A DNA stretch of 60,560 nucleotides from an uncultured beta proteobacterium (lineage in GTDB: Bacteria > Pseudomonadota > Gammaproteobacteria > Burkholderiales > Burkholderiaceae_C): positions 1 to 60,560 of the forward strand of contig CAIUDG010000128.1 in the NCBI GenBank assembly GCA_903897925.1, read 5' to 3'. The position numbers were made by a program, and so were the translations under genes. The first letter of the stretch is position 1. Each line of letters begins with the position of its first letter. A model generated the notes under the pieces. The model did no database searches, was not told the DNA's origin, and saw nothing but the letters and a program-made list of their open reading frames with translations. Below, in pieces: positions 47,064 to 55,980 of this stretch.

Positions 47064-47079
47064 AGCAAAATTCACGCCA
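47064..47079 (-). promoter_or_regulatory. sigma-54 promoter of amtB
   Basis: On the minus strand TGGCGTGAATTTTGCT gives the invariant GG-N10-GC of -24/-12 promoters and a good match to TGGCAC-N5-TTGCW. An NtrC-like GCGCC-N5-GGTGC site lies upstream of it (47084-47098). Confidence 0.7.
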
Positions 47080-47143
47080 ATGCGCGCCTTATCGGTGCGT
47101 GCGTGATTTTTTGGTGCATTTTTATTGGAAGGGACAGCCGCAT

Positions 47144-48022
47144 TTACAGCGTTTTGCCGCGCCGGCTGAACTGCCAACCTTCCACGCTGTAAACCAGCAA
47201 GGCCGCCCAGATCAGGGCAAAACCGATCAACCGTGCCGCTTCGAAGGCCTCGCCAAACAGCCAGACTCCGAGCACGAATTGCAGACTCGGCGAGATGTAT
47301 TGCAAGATGCCCATGGTGGTCAGGGTGATGCGCCGTGCACCGGCGGCAAACAGCAGCAACGGCATCGCCGTGAGCGGCCCGGCCAGCATCAGCAAATAAA
47401 GATGGCCGGCGTCCCCCTGCGCAAAAGCGCTGTGCCCTTGCCAGGTCATATAGCCCAGCACCAGTGCCGCCAGCGGCGCCAGCATCAAGGTCTCCAGCGC
47501 CAGCCCTTCAAGCGCGCCGAGCACCGCCACCTTGCGCAGCAGGCCATAGAAACCAAAGGTCACGGCCAGCGTCAGGGCAACCCAGGGCGGATGCCCGGCC
47601 AGCACCCACAACCACAACACACCGGAGGCGGCCACCGCCACCGCCAGCCACTGGCCTTTGCGCGGTCGTTCATGCAATACAAAAAAGCCCAGCGCCACAT
47701 TCACCAGTGGCAGCATGAAATAGCCCAGGCTCGAATCCAGCACGTGGTGGCTGGTAACGGCCCAGACATAGGTCAGCCAGTTTGCCGCCAGCAGCAGTGC
47801 CGATGCGGCAAACGCCAGCAGCACCCGGGGTTGCGCCGCCAGGCGCGGCAACCAGTCCCAGTGCCGGCGCCAAAGCAGCACGCCCAGCAGAAACACCAGC
47901 GACCAGAGCGTGCGGTGCATCACCACCTCGACCGGCCCGATGCCAACCAGCAGGTGGAAATACAGCGGAAACAGGCCCCAGCAGACATAGGCCAACGCAG
48001 CGTACAAAATGCCGCGGTTCAT
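47144..48022 (-). CDS. rarD: EamA/RarD family transporter
   Basis: A 292-residue inner-membrane protein with ten predicted helices and duplicated EamA halves. The N-terminal MNRGILYAALAYVCWGLFPLYF and the internal SSLGYFMLPLVNVALGF are typical of RarD. The transported compound is unknown; the name comes from chloramphenicol-sensitivity work. I chose ATG 48022, eight codons into the open frame, because the first helix follows directly. It stands between amtB (opposite end) and gap, with the gap terminator just upstream. Confidence 0.88.
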   Translation of the reverse strand: MNRGILYAALAYVCWGLFPLYFHLLVGIGPVEVVMHRTLWSLVFLLGVLLWRRHWDWLPRLAAQPRVLLAFAASALLLAANWLTYVWAVTSHHVLDSSLGYFMLPLVNVALGFFVLHERPRKGQWLAVAVAASGVLWLWVLAGHPPWVALTLAVTFGFYGLLRKVAVLGALEGLALETLMLAPLAALVLGYMTWQGHSAFAQGDAGHLYLLMLAGPLTAMPLLLFAAGARRITLTTMGILQYISPSLQFVLGVWLFGEAFEAARLIGFALIWAALLVYSVEGWQFSRRGKTL

Positions 48023-48050
48023 GGCCGGGCTCCTGCCAGGCAACACCAGA

Positions 48051-48078
48051 AAAAAACGCGCCTTGCCGGCGCGTTTTT
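48051..48078 (-). terminator. terminator of gap
   Basis: On the minus strand AAAAACGCGCC, a short loop and GGCGCG are followed by seven T residues, about 25 bases after the gap stop. Confidence 0.85.
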
Positions 48079-48100
48079 GATAGCCAGTAGCACGCGCTGC

Positions 48101-49138
<1,038 letters not shown>

Positions 49139-51217
49139 TTATTTCGCCTTGCGGGTCAGCACCGTCTGCACGGTATCGGCCACGTTTTCGGCGGTAAAGC
49201 CAAAGTGCTTGAACAGCGTCGGTGCCGGTGCCGATTCACCAAAGGTGTCGATGCCGACCACCGCGGAAACACCGTATTTCCACCAGCCGTCGGTGCTGCC
49301 CATTTCCACCGCCACACGCGGCAGACCGGCCGGCAGGACCTCGGTTTTGTATGCGCTGCTCTGGCGGTCAAAGGTAGTGGTGCTGGGCATCGAGACCACG
49401 CGCACGGCAATCTTGCGTTGCGCCAGCAGGGCTTGCGCCTGCAGCGCCAGCTGCACTTCGGAACCGGTGGCAATGATGACGGCCTGGGTCTTCTTTTTCA
49501 GGCCCACTTCCTGCGGCTCGGACAGTACATAAGCGCCCTTGCTGATATTGTCCAGACCGCTGGCGTCGGGGGCCAGATCGGAATCGCCCTTGGGGGCGTA
49601 GCTCAGGTTTTGGCGCGACAGCAACAGCGCGGTCGGCTTGTTCTGGTTTTGCAGTGCGACGGTCCAGGCCACTGCGGTTTCAGCGGTATCGCCGGGACGC
49701 CAAACGTCCAGATTCGGAATCAGGCGCAGCGAAGCAGCATGCTCGATCGACTGGTGCGTCGGGCCGTCTTCGCCCAGACCGATGGAGTCATGGGTAAACA
49801 CGTGCACCACACGCAGCTTCATCAGCGCCGCCATGCGAATGGCATTGCGGCTGTAATCGCTGAAGGTCAGGAAGGTGCCACCATAGGGAATGAAGCCACC
49901 GTGCAGGGCGATGCCGTTCATGATGGCGGCCATGCCGAATTCACGCACACCGTAATTGATGTGGCGGCCACCGATCAGCTTGCCGCTGGCGTCCTCCGTC
50001 TGCGCCACCGCGCCATTGGCTTCGAAGCGCAGGTTTGGCGTGCACTTGGTGTTGGTCAGGTTGGAGCCGGTCAGGTCGGCCGAGCCACCCAGCATTTCCG
50101 GCAGTGCTGCCGTGAAAGATTCCAGTGCCAGTTGCGAGGCCTTGCGGCTGGCCACGGTTTCGGCTTTCTGGTGCGCGCCAATGATGGTGTCGACGGCGGT
50201 TTGCACAAAATTCTTCGGCAACTCGCCCTTGCTACGGCGCAGCAGCTCCTTGGCCAGTTCCGGGAAAGCTGCCTTGTAGGCGGCAAAACGCGTATTCCAG
50301 TCGGCTTCTGCCGCCTTGCCCTTGGCCTTGGCGTCCCAGTCGGCGTACACCGACTTCGGAATTTCAAACGGTGCATGCGGCCACTCGATGGCCTCGCGCG
50401 TGAGCTTGATTTCTTCCGCCCCGAGCGGTTCGCCGTGGGCCTTGGCGGTGTTGGCGCGGTTCGGGCTGCCCTTGCCAATGTGGGTCCGGCAAATGATCAG
50501 CGTCGGGTGCTCGGTGGACTGCTTGGCTTCTGCAATGGCGCTGGAGACGCGCGCAGCGTCATGGCCGTCGATCGGGCCCAGCACATTCCAGCCGTAGCTG
50601 ACAAAGCGCAACGCCGTGTTGTCGGCAAACCAGGGCGCCACCTGGCCGTCAATCGAAATGCCGTTGTCGTCGTACAGCGCAATCAGCTTGTTCAGCTTCC
50701 AGGCACCGGCCAGGGATGCGGCTTCGTGGCTGATACCTTCCATCAGGCAGCCGTCGCCCATGAACACATAGGTGTGGTGATCCACCACCGCATGGCCTTC
50801 GCGGTTGAACTCCTTGGCCAGCAGCTTTTCAGCCAGCGCCATGCCGACGGCATTGGTAATGCCCTGGCCGAGCGGGCCCGTGGTGGTTTCCACGCCGGGC
50901 GTGATGCCGTATTCGGGGTGGCCCGCAGTCTTGCTGTGCAACTGGCGGAAATTCTTCAGCTCCTCCATCGGCAGCTTGTAGCCGGTCAGGTGCAGCAGGG
51001 CATAAATCAGCATCGAACCGTGGCCGTTGGACAGCACAAAGCGGTCGCGGTTGAGCCATTGCGGATTGCTCGGGCTGTGTTGCAGGTGCTCGCCCCACAG
51101 GGCAACGGCCATGTCCGCCATGCCCATCGGGGCTCCGGGATGGCCGGAATTGGCTTGTTGAACTGCGTCCATTGCGAGCGCACGAATTGCGCTGGCCATC
51201 TGTTGGGTGTTTGCCAT
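49139..51217 (-). CDS. tkt: transketolase
   Basis: A 692-residue thiamine-diphosphate enzyme of the pentose phosphate pathway. The TPP motif is [18 protein letters not shown]…LIALYDDN (about residues 155-190). The pyrimidine domain has the [13 protein letters not shown] loop (about 465-480). [15 protein letters not shown] and [20 protein letters not shown] are typical N-terminal blocks. I chose ATG 51217 (MANTQQMAS…), with GGAG about 9 bases upstream; the longer open frame upstream overlaps the divergent gene's coding sequence. Confidence 0.98.
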   Translation of the reverse strand: MANTQQMASAIRALAMDAVQQANSGHPGAPMGMADMAVALWGEHLQHSPSNPQWLNRDRFVLSNGHGSMLIYALLHLTGYKLPMEELKNFRQLHSKTAGHPEYGITPGVETTTGPLGQGITNAVGMALAEKLLAKEFNREGHAVVDHHTYVFMGDGCLMEGISHEAASLAGAWKLNKLIALYDDNGISIDGQVAPWFADNTALRFVSYGWNVLGPIDGHDAARVSSAIAEAKQSTEHPTLIICRTHIGKGSPNRANTAKAHGEPLGAEEIKLTREAIEWPHAPFEIPKSVYADWDAKAKGKAAEADWNTRFAAYKAAFPELAKELLRRSKGELPKNFVQTAVDTIIGAHQKAETVASRKASQLALESFTAALPEMLGGSADLTGSNLTNTKCTPNLRFEANGAVAQTEDASGKLIGGRHINYGVREFGMAAIMNGIALHGGFIPYGGTFLTFSDYSRNAIRMAALMKLRVVHVFTHDSIGLGEDGPTHQSIEHAASLRLIPNLDVWRPGDTAETAVAWTVALQNQNKPTALLLSRQNLSYAPKGDSDLAPDASGLDNISKGAYVLSEPQEVGLKKKTQAVIIATGSEVQLALQAQALLAQRKIAVRVVSMPSTTTFDRQSSAYKTEVLPAGLPRVAVEMGSTDGWWKYGVSAVVGIDTFGESAPAPTLFKHFGFTAENVADTVQTVLTRKAK

Positions 51218-51325
51218 GGGGGGCGACTCCGGGTAAGAAAATAGCGGGGCTAAACCGCTGATTTTACTGGCGCCGCAGACACCTCCGTTACAGGCACTCC
51301 AACGCGACCCGGATATGCTTGCGCC

Positions 51326-52447
51326 ATGAGCCTGCTTTTCACCCCCTATTCCCTGCATTCTCCCCGTGGCGAACTGACCCTGGCGAACCGCACCGTGGTC
51401 GCGCCGATGTGCCAATATGCCGCCGTCGATGGCTGCGCTGGCGACTGGCACCTGAGCCACTGGAGCCAGCTGTTCAACAGCGGCGCCGCGCTGTTCACCA
51501 TCGAAGCCACGGCGGTACTGCCAGAAGGCCGCATCACGCCCCACTGCCTGGGTTTGTGGGACGCGCACACCGCCAGCGCCATGCGCGACACCCTGCAGCG
51601 CGCGCGCGCACTGGCACCCCACACCCCGGTCTGCATTCAGCTGGCACACGCCGGACGCAAAGCCTCCAGCGCAGCGCCCTGGAACGGCGGTCAGCTGCTG
51701 TCTGCCGAACAAGGCGGCTGGCAGCCCGCCGGCCCGTCGGCGTTGCCCCATCTACCCGAGGAACCGGCACCGCTGGAGATGACCCTGGCCGATCTGCAGC
51801 GCGTCCGCGACGCCTTTGTTGCCGCTGCGCAGCGTGCCGACGCCATGGGCATCGAGGCCGTCGAACTGCATGCCGCACACGGCTATTTGCTGCACCAGTT
51901 CCTGTCCCCTTTGTCCAACCAGCGCAGCGACGCCTATGGCGGTAGCCTGGAAAACCGCATGCGCTTTCCGCTGGAAGTGTTTGCCGCCGTGCGCCAGGCC
52001 TTCCGTGGCGTGCTCGGCTTGCGCCTTTCTGCCACCGACTGGGTCGATGGCGGCTGGGACTGCGCGCAAAGTGTCGAACTGTCCCTGCGCCTGAAAGCGC
52101 TGGAATGCGACTTTGTCCATGTATCCAGCGGTGGCCTGTCAGCGCAACAAAAAATCAGCATCGGGCCCGGCTACCAGCTGGCCTTTGCGCGGCAGATCCG
52201 CCAGGCCAGTGGTCTGCCAACCATGGCCGTGGGCCTGATCACCGAGCCGCAGCAGGCCGAGGATCTGCTGCAGGCCGGCGATGCCGACCTGGTGGCCATG
52301 GCGCGCGCCTTTCTCTACCAGCCGCGCTGGACCTGGCAAGCCGCCGCGGCCCTGGGCGGCACGGTCACGGCCAATCCGGTGTACTGGCGCTGCCTGCCAC
52401 GCACGGCGCAATCGATCTTTGGCAAGGTATCAATAGGACAGCGCTAA
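51326..52447 (+). CDS. Old Yellow Enzyme, NADH:flavin oxidoreductase (YqjM/NamA-like)
   Basis: A 373-residue FMN-dependent ene-reductase with a TIM-barrel fold. The redox-sensing Cys29 is in APMCQYAA, a feature of the YqjM class. LAHAGRKAS and [19 protein letters not shown] supply the usual FMN and substrate contacts. MGRAFL-like ([13 protein letters not shown]) near the end closes the phosphate site. It reduces activated C=C bonds; the physiological substrate is unknown. It is divergent from tkt, 108 bp away. Confidence 0.92.
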   Translation: MSLLFTPYSLHSPRGELTLANRTVVAPMCQYAAVDGCAGDWHLSHWSQLFNSGAALFTIEATAVLPEGRITPHCLGLWDAHTASAMRDTLQRARALAPHTPVCIQLAHAGRKASSAAPWNGGQLLSAEQGGWQPAGPSALPHLPEEPAPLEMTLADLQRVRDAFVAAAQRADAMGIEAVELHAAHGYLLHQFLSPLSNQRSDAYGGSLENRMRFPLEVFAAVRQAFRGVLGLRLSATDWVDGGWDCAQSVELSLRLKALECDFVHVSSGGLSAQQKISIGPGYQLAFARQIRQASGLPTMAVGLITEPQQAEDLLQAGDADLVAMARAFLYQPRWTWQAAAALGGTVTANPVYWRCLPRTAQSIFGKVSIGQR

Positions 52448-52531
52448 AGTAGGGCAGCGCTAAATAATTTGTTGCGATGCAGCAAAATTACAACTTTCTT
52501 ACATAAAATCGGCCGGGGCGCTTGCTTTGCC

Positions 52532-52546
52532 TAGGGTTAACCCCTA
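52532..52546. promoter_or_regulatory. palindrome TAGGGTTAACCCCTA upstream of the DUF3563 gene
   Basis: A near-perfect 15-base palindrome (core GGGTTAACCC 52534-52543) lies 33 bases before the start of the small gene, at a distance suited to promoter or operator function. Confidence 0.4.
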
Positions 52547-52578
52547 CATTGATTCCATCTCTTTTGAAAGGAATCACC

Positions 52579-52767
52579 ATGTCAATGCTTACCCAGCTTG
52601 TCTTGGCCCTGCTGCCCCGCTTCCCAACCCAGGAAGCCCTGGACGCGCAATATCTGAATGAATCGGTCGATGTACTGGATCTGGAACGGCGCCAACGGGA
52701 ACTAGACACTCGCCACCATACACAACCCTCCAGCCCACGGATCTATGACCATGGGTATGCATCATGA
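52579..52767 (+). CDS. DUF3563 family small protein
   Basis: A 62-residue protein recognised by the segment DAQYLNESVDVLDLERRQRELD, the core of DUF3563. The N-terminus (MSMLTQLVLALLPRFPTQ) is amphipathic. AAGGAA lies 7 bases before ATG 52579, which I prefer to the start 19 codons earlier. The function is unknown; such genes are common in Burkholderiales. Its stop overlaps the next small gene by 4 bp (ATGA), so the two are coupled. Confidence 0.82.
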   Translation: MSMLTQLVLALLPRFPTQEALDAQYLNESVDVLDLERRQRELDTRHHTQPSSPRIYDHGYAS

Positions 52768-52985
52768 ACACCGAGCTACATTGGTACAACACACTTCTGA
52801 GCGGCATGCGCCAGGCCTCGCAACACCAGCAGACCGTACTGAGCCTGCCGTTTGACCTGGCCCGCGAACATTATTCCAAGGCGGTACGCGCCGGCCTGGT
52901 GGAAAAATCCCTGATTGCCTCAGCGCGCTTCGAGCGCACGCTGTCGGCACTGGAAATCTGCACCCTGGGTCCCTGGGCGCGCTAA
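52764..52985 (+). CDS. hypothetical small protein
   Basis: A 73-residue soluble protein (MNTELHWYNTLLSGMRQASQ…) with no signal peptide, membrane segment or recognised domain. It looks helical. It is translationally coupled to the DUF3563 gene by a 4-bp overlap, which supports it being real. No function can be proposed. Confidence 0.65.
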   Translation: MNTELHWYNTLLSGMRQASQHQQTVLSLPFDLAREHYSKAVRAGLVEKSLIASARFERTLSALEICTLGPWAR

Positions 52986-53089
52986 GCCGCGTCCCGCCAC
53001 CACCATAACAACAGCGCTGGCAGCCAGACGGCGGTCGGCACGCCAGCGCGCGACAATACGCGGGTTTGCGTTTACCAAGAGCCCCGCCC

Positions 53090-54643
53090 TTGTCCCCCAC
53101 ATCTGACAACTCCAGTCCCGTCGCAGCCATGGCTGGCATTGCGGTGGTGATGGCCCTGATTGCGCTGGACCAGACCGTGGTCGGCACCGCCCTGCCACAG
53201 ATGGTTTCCGACCTGCAAGGCTTCGGCTGGTACCCCTGGGTCGCCGCCGCCTACCTGCTGAGCAACGCGATTCTGATTCCGGTCACTGGCCGGCTCGGCG
53301 ACCTCTATGGCCGCAAGCCGTTTTTACTGGCCGCCATCACCTTGTTCACACTGGCCTCGGCACTTTGCGGCATGGCCAGCAATATGTGGCTGCTAGTGCT
53401 GGCCCGCGGACTGCAAGGTATTGGCGGCGGCATGCTGGTAGGCTCGGCCTTCGCCTCCGTCAGTGACCTGTTTCCCGACACCCTGGTGCGCGTGCGCTGG
53501 CAGGTAATGCTGTCGGCCTCCTATGGCGTGGCCTCGGCACTCGGCCCGGTGCTGGGCGGCGTAATGACCGAACACCTGGGCTGGCGCAGCGTGTTTTATG
53601 TCAACCTGCCGGTCGGCATGGTTGCGCTGCCAGTGGTCTGGCGCTTCCTGCCTTGGGTGGTGCAGCACCAATCAGCCCACAAAACCATGGACTGGTGGGG
53701 CGTGCTGCTGCTGACACTGGCCATGTCCACCCTGCTGATCACCACCGAAATGGGCCAGAACCTGGGCTTCACCAGCCTGAGCTTCTGGACCTTGGTGGCC
53801 CTGTCGCTGCTGTTTGGCAGCTTGTTTGTGCGCCACCAACACCGCAGCAGCGGACCGGTGATCCCGATGGAATTGTTCGACAGTCCGGTGGTGCGGCGCC
53901 TGGCCACCCTGTCGGCGCTGACCGGACTGACCATGTTTGTGATGCTGTTTTATGCGCCACTGCTGCTGCAAGGCGGCTTTGGACTGGCGCCCAAGCAAGC
54001 CGGCCTGCTGGTAACGCCGCTGATGGTCGGCATCACGCTGGGCAGCATCATCAACGGCCGTTTAATCTCGCGCCTGGCGCATCCGGAACGGCTGTTTTCC
54101 CATGGTGCGCTGCTGCTGATCGTCGGCATCGGCCTGCTCTGCCAGATCAACGCCGACACACCGCACCTCACCATCAGCGCCATTTTTGGTCTGTGCGGCC
54201 TGAGCATGGGATTCCAGTTGCCTAACCTGACCCTGCAGATGCAGTCGGCGGTGGGTCGCACCCACCAAGGCGCGGCCTCGGCGCTGATCCAGACCCTGCG
54301 CTCGCTCGGCAGCATGTTCGGCGCCAGCCTGGCGGGACTGGTGGTCAGCCTGAGTTTCAGCCGCAGTGTGGCGCAATCGCTGGCGCAACTACAGCTGCAG
54401 GACGCCGAGTTGCAGCGCTTGCTGAACACACCCCAGGTGCTGATACGCGCTGCCGACCAGGACGCCCTCTGGCTGTTGGGGCACAAGCTCGGTTTTGACA
54501 GCCTGGCACTGTTGCAGCAGTCGCGCCTGGGCCTGGCGTCCGGCATCCACGAGGCACTGGCGCTGTGCGTGCTGCTGGCACTGCTCAGCTTTGTGCTGGG
54601 GCGCAAACTGCCCGCTTTCGTCCACCGCCATCCGGAAAGCTGA
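53090..54643 (+). CDS. MFS multidrug-type efflux transporter (DHA2, 14 helices)
   Basis: A roughly 517-residue major-facilitator protein of the EmrB/QacA group. Signatures are ALDQTVVGTALPQM at helix 1, GRLGDLYGRKPFLL after helix 2, and ARGLQGIGGGMLVG then GPVLGGVMTEHLGWRSVFYVNLPVG in helices 4-5. It probably exports drugs or other amphiphiles by proton antiport; there is no EmrA-like partner in the window. The start is uncertain: TTG 53090 has AAGAG upstream, TTG 53066 and ATG 53129 are alternatives. It is followed after 5 bp by the TAXI gene. Confidence 0.88.
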   Translation: MSPTSDNSSPVAAMAGIAVVMALIALDQTVVGTALPQMVSDLQGFGWYPWVAAAYLLSNAILIPVTGRLGDLYGRKPFLLAAITLFTLASALCGMASNMWLLVLARGLQGIGGGMLVGSAFASVSDLFPDTLVRVRWQVMLSASYGVASALGPVLGGVMTEHLGWRSVFYVNLPVGMVALPVVWRFLPWVVQHQSAHKTMDWWGVLLLTLAMSTLLITTEMGQNLGFTSLSFWTLVALSLLFGSLFVRHQHRSSGPVIPMELFDSPVVRRLATLSALTGLTMFVMLFYAPLLLQGGFGLAPKQAGLLVTPLMVGITLGSIINGRLISRLAHPERLFSHGALLLIVGIGLLCQINADTPHLTISAIFGLCGLSMGFQLPNLTLQMQSAVGRTHQGAASALIQTLRSLGSMFGASLAGLVVSLSFSRSVAQSLAQLQLQDAELQRLLNTPQVLIRAADQDALWLLGHKLGFDSLALLQQSRLGLASGIHEALALCVLLALLSFVLGRKLPAFVHRHPES

Positions 54644-54648
54644 ACACC

Positions 54649-55980
54649 ATGGAAAAAACCTTGCGTTGGATCGTGCGCCTGTCCTGGAAAGACGCCCTGG
54701 TATCGGTGCTGCCGATGGCACTGGTGGCGACACTCGGCCTGTGGGTGGCCTACCACTTCATTGACCCGGCGCCGCCGAAAACCATTGCCATTGCCACCGG
54801 TTCCGATGACAGCGCCTACCTGGACTTTGCCAACCAGTACCGCCGCCTGCTGGCGCAGGACGGCGTCACGCTGGAGTTGCAAACTTCCGGCGGCGCGCTC
54901 GACAACCTGGTGAAACTGCGCGACCAGGACGATGCCTCGCGGGTCGCCTTCCTGCAAGACGGCCTGGCCGGCTCCGACGCTGACAGCAGCGACGCGTCCA
55001 GCGCCCAACTGCTGTCCCTGGGCAGCGTGTCCTACGAACCGATCTGGATCTTTTACCGCGGCCAGCGCGTGCGCAGCCGGATTTCGGAACTCGCCGGCAT
55101 GCGCATTGCCATTGGCGCGCCCAACACCAGCACCCAGGTCTTTGCCACCCGGCTGCTGCAAGCCAGCGGCGTCACCGCGCACAATGCCCAGTGGCTGCCG
55201 CTCAGCCGTGACGAGGCTTTGCGCCAGCTCAACAGCGCGCAGGTCGATGCCGCCTTTTTTATTGATGCGCCAGACTCGGCACTGGTCAAATCGTTGGTCC
55301 GACAAGCGCACGTGCGCACCATGAATCTGGACCAGGCCGAGGCCTATGGCCGGCGTTTCCCGTATTTGCACCCGGTGCTACTGCCCCATGGCACGCTGGA
55401 CCTGCTGCACAACCTGCCCGCACAAGACCTGCATTTGCTGGCCACCACCACCACCGTGGTCGTAACGGAAAACCTGCATCCGGCATTGATTGCCTTGTTG
55501 ATGAAAGCCATGCAAAAAACCCATGCCACGCCCGACCTGATCAACGCGGCGCATGAGTTTCCGTCCGCCAAGGACAGCGACTTTGCACTGAGCAAGGATG
55601 CCGAACATTTCTACCAATCCGGCCCGCCCTTCCTGCAACGCTATCTGCCGTTTTGGCTGGCCACATTGGTCGATCGTGCCGCCCTGGCGATCCTGCCCGT
55701 GCTGGCGATTCTGGTTCCGGTGCTGCGCGCAGCACCCGGCATTTATGCCTGGCGTATTCGCCGCCGCATCTACCGCTGGTACGGTGAACTCAAGTACCTG
55801 GAAACCCAGCTGCGCAGCCTGGACCCGCAGGCCTCACGCGAGGCCCTGATTCACCAGGTCGACCAGATCGAAGAGAAAGTCACCCACGCCGTGGTTCCCT
55901 TGCCCTTTGCAGAACACGTCTATGTACTGAAAGAGCACATGGAACTGGTCCGGCGCAAGATGCGGCAATCGACTACTTGA
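54649..55980 (+). CDS. membrane-anchored TAXI-family solute receptor
   Basis: A 443-residue protein of the TRAP-associated TAXI family. The N-terminal helix is about residues 18-38. The periplasmic TAXI domain (about 45-330) begins KTIAIATGSDDSAYLDFANQYRRLL and contains RIAIGAPNTSTQVFATRLL and VDAAFFIDAPDSALV. A second helix follows (about 345-365, LAILPVLAILVPVL), then a cytoplasmic tail with coiled-coil character. No TRAP permease is nearby, so it may be a sensor or partner of something else. The stop overlaps the convergent S53 peptidase gene by 8 bp. Confidence 0.85.
   Translation: MEKTLRWIVRLSWKDALVSVLPMALVATLGLWVAYHFIDPAPPKTIAIATGSDDSAYLDFANQYRRLLAQDGVTLELQTSGGALDNLVKLRDQDDASRVAFLQDGLAGSDADSSDASSAQLLSLGSVSYEPIWIFYRGQRVRSRISELAGMRIAIGAPNTSTQVFATRLLQASGVTAHNAQWLPLSRDEALRQLNSAQVDAAFFIDAPDSALVKSLVRQAHVRTMNLDQAEAYGRRFPYLHPVLLPHGTLDLLHNLPAQDLHLLATTTTVVVTENLHPALIALLMKAMQKTHATPDLINAAHEFPSAKDSDFALSKDAEHFYQSGPPFLQRYLPFWLATLVDRAALAILPVLAILVPVLRAAPGIYAWRIRRRIYRWYGELKYLETQLRSLDPQASREALIHQVDQIEEKVTHAVVPLPFAEHVYVLKEHMELVRRKMRQSTT

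Noticed and set aside
49205..51244. 679-residue open frame on the plus strand
   Set aside because: It is the antisense shadow of the transketolase gene.
51218..51751. N-terminal extension of the transketolase frame
   Set aside because: It overlaps the divergent Old Yellow Enzyme gene, and a normal start with ribosome site is present at 51217.
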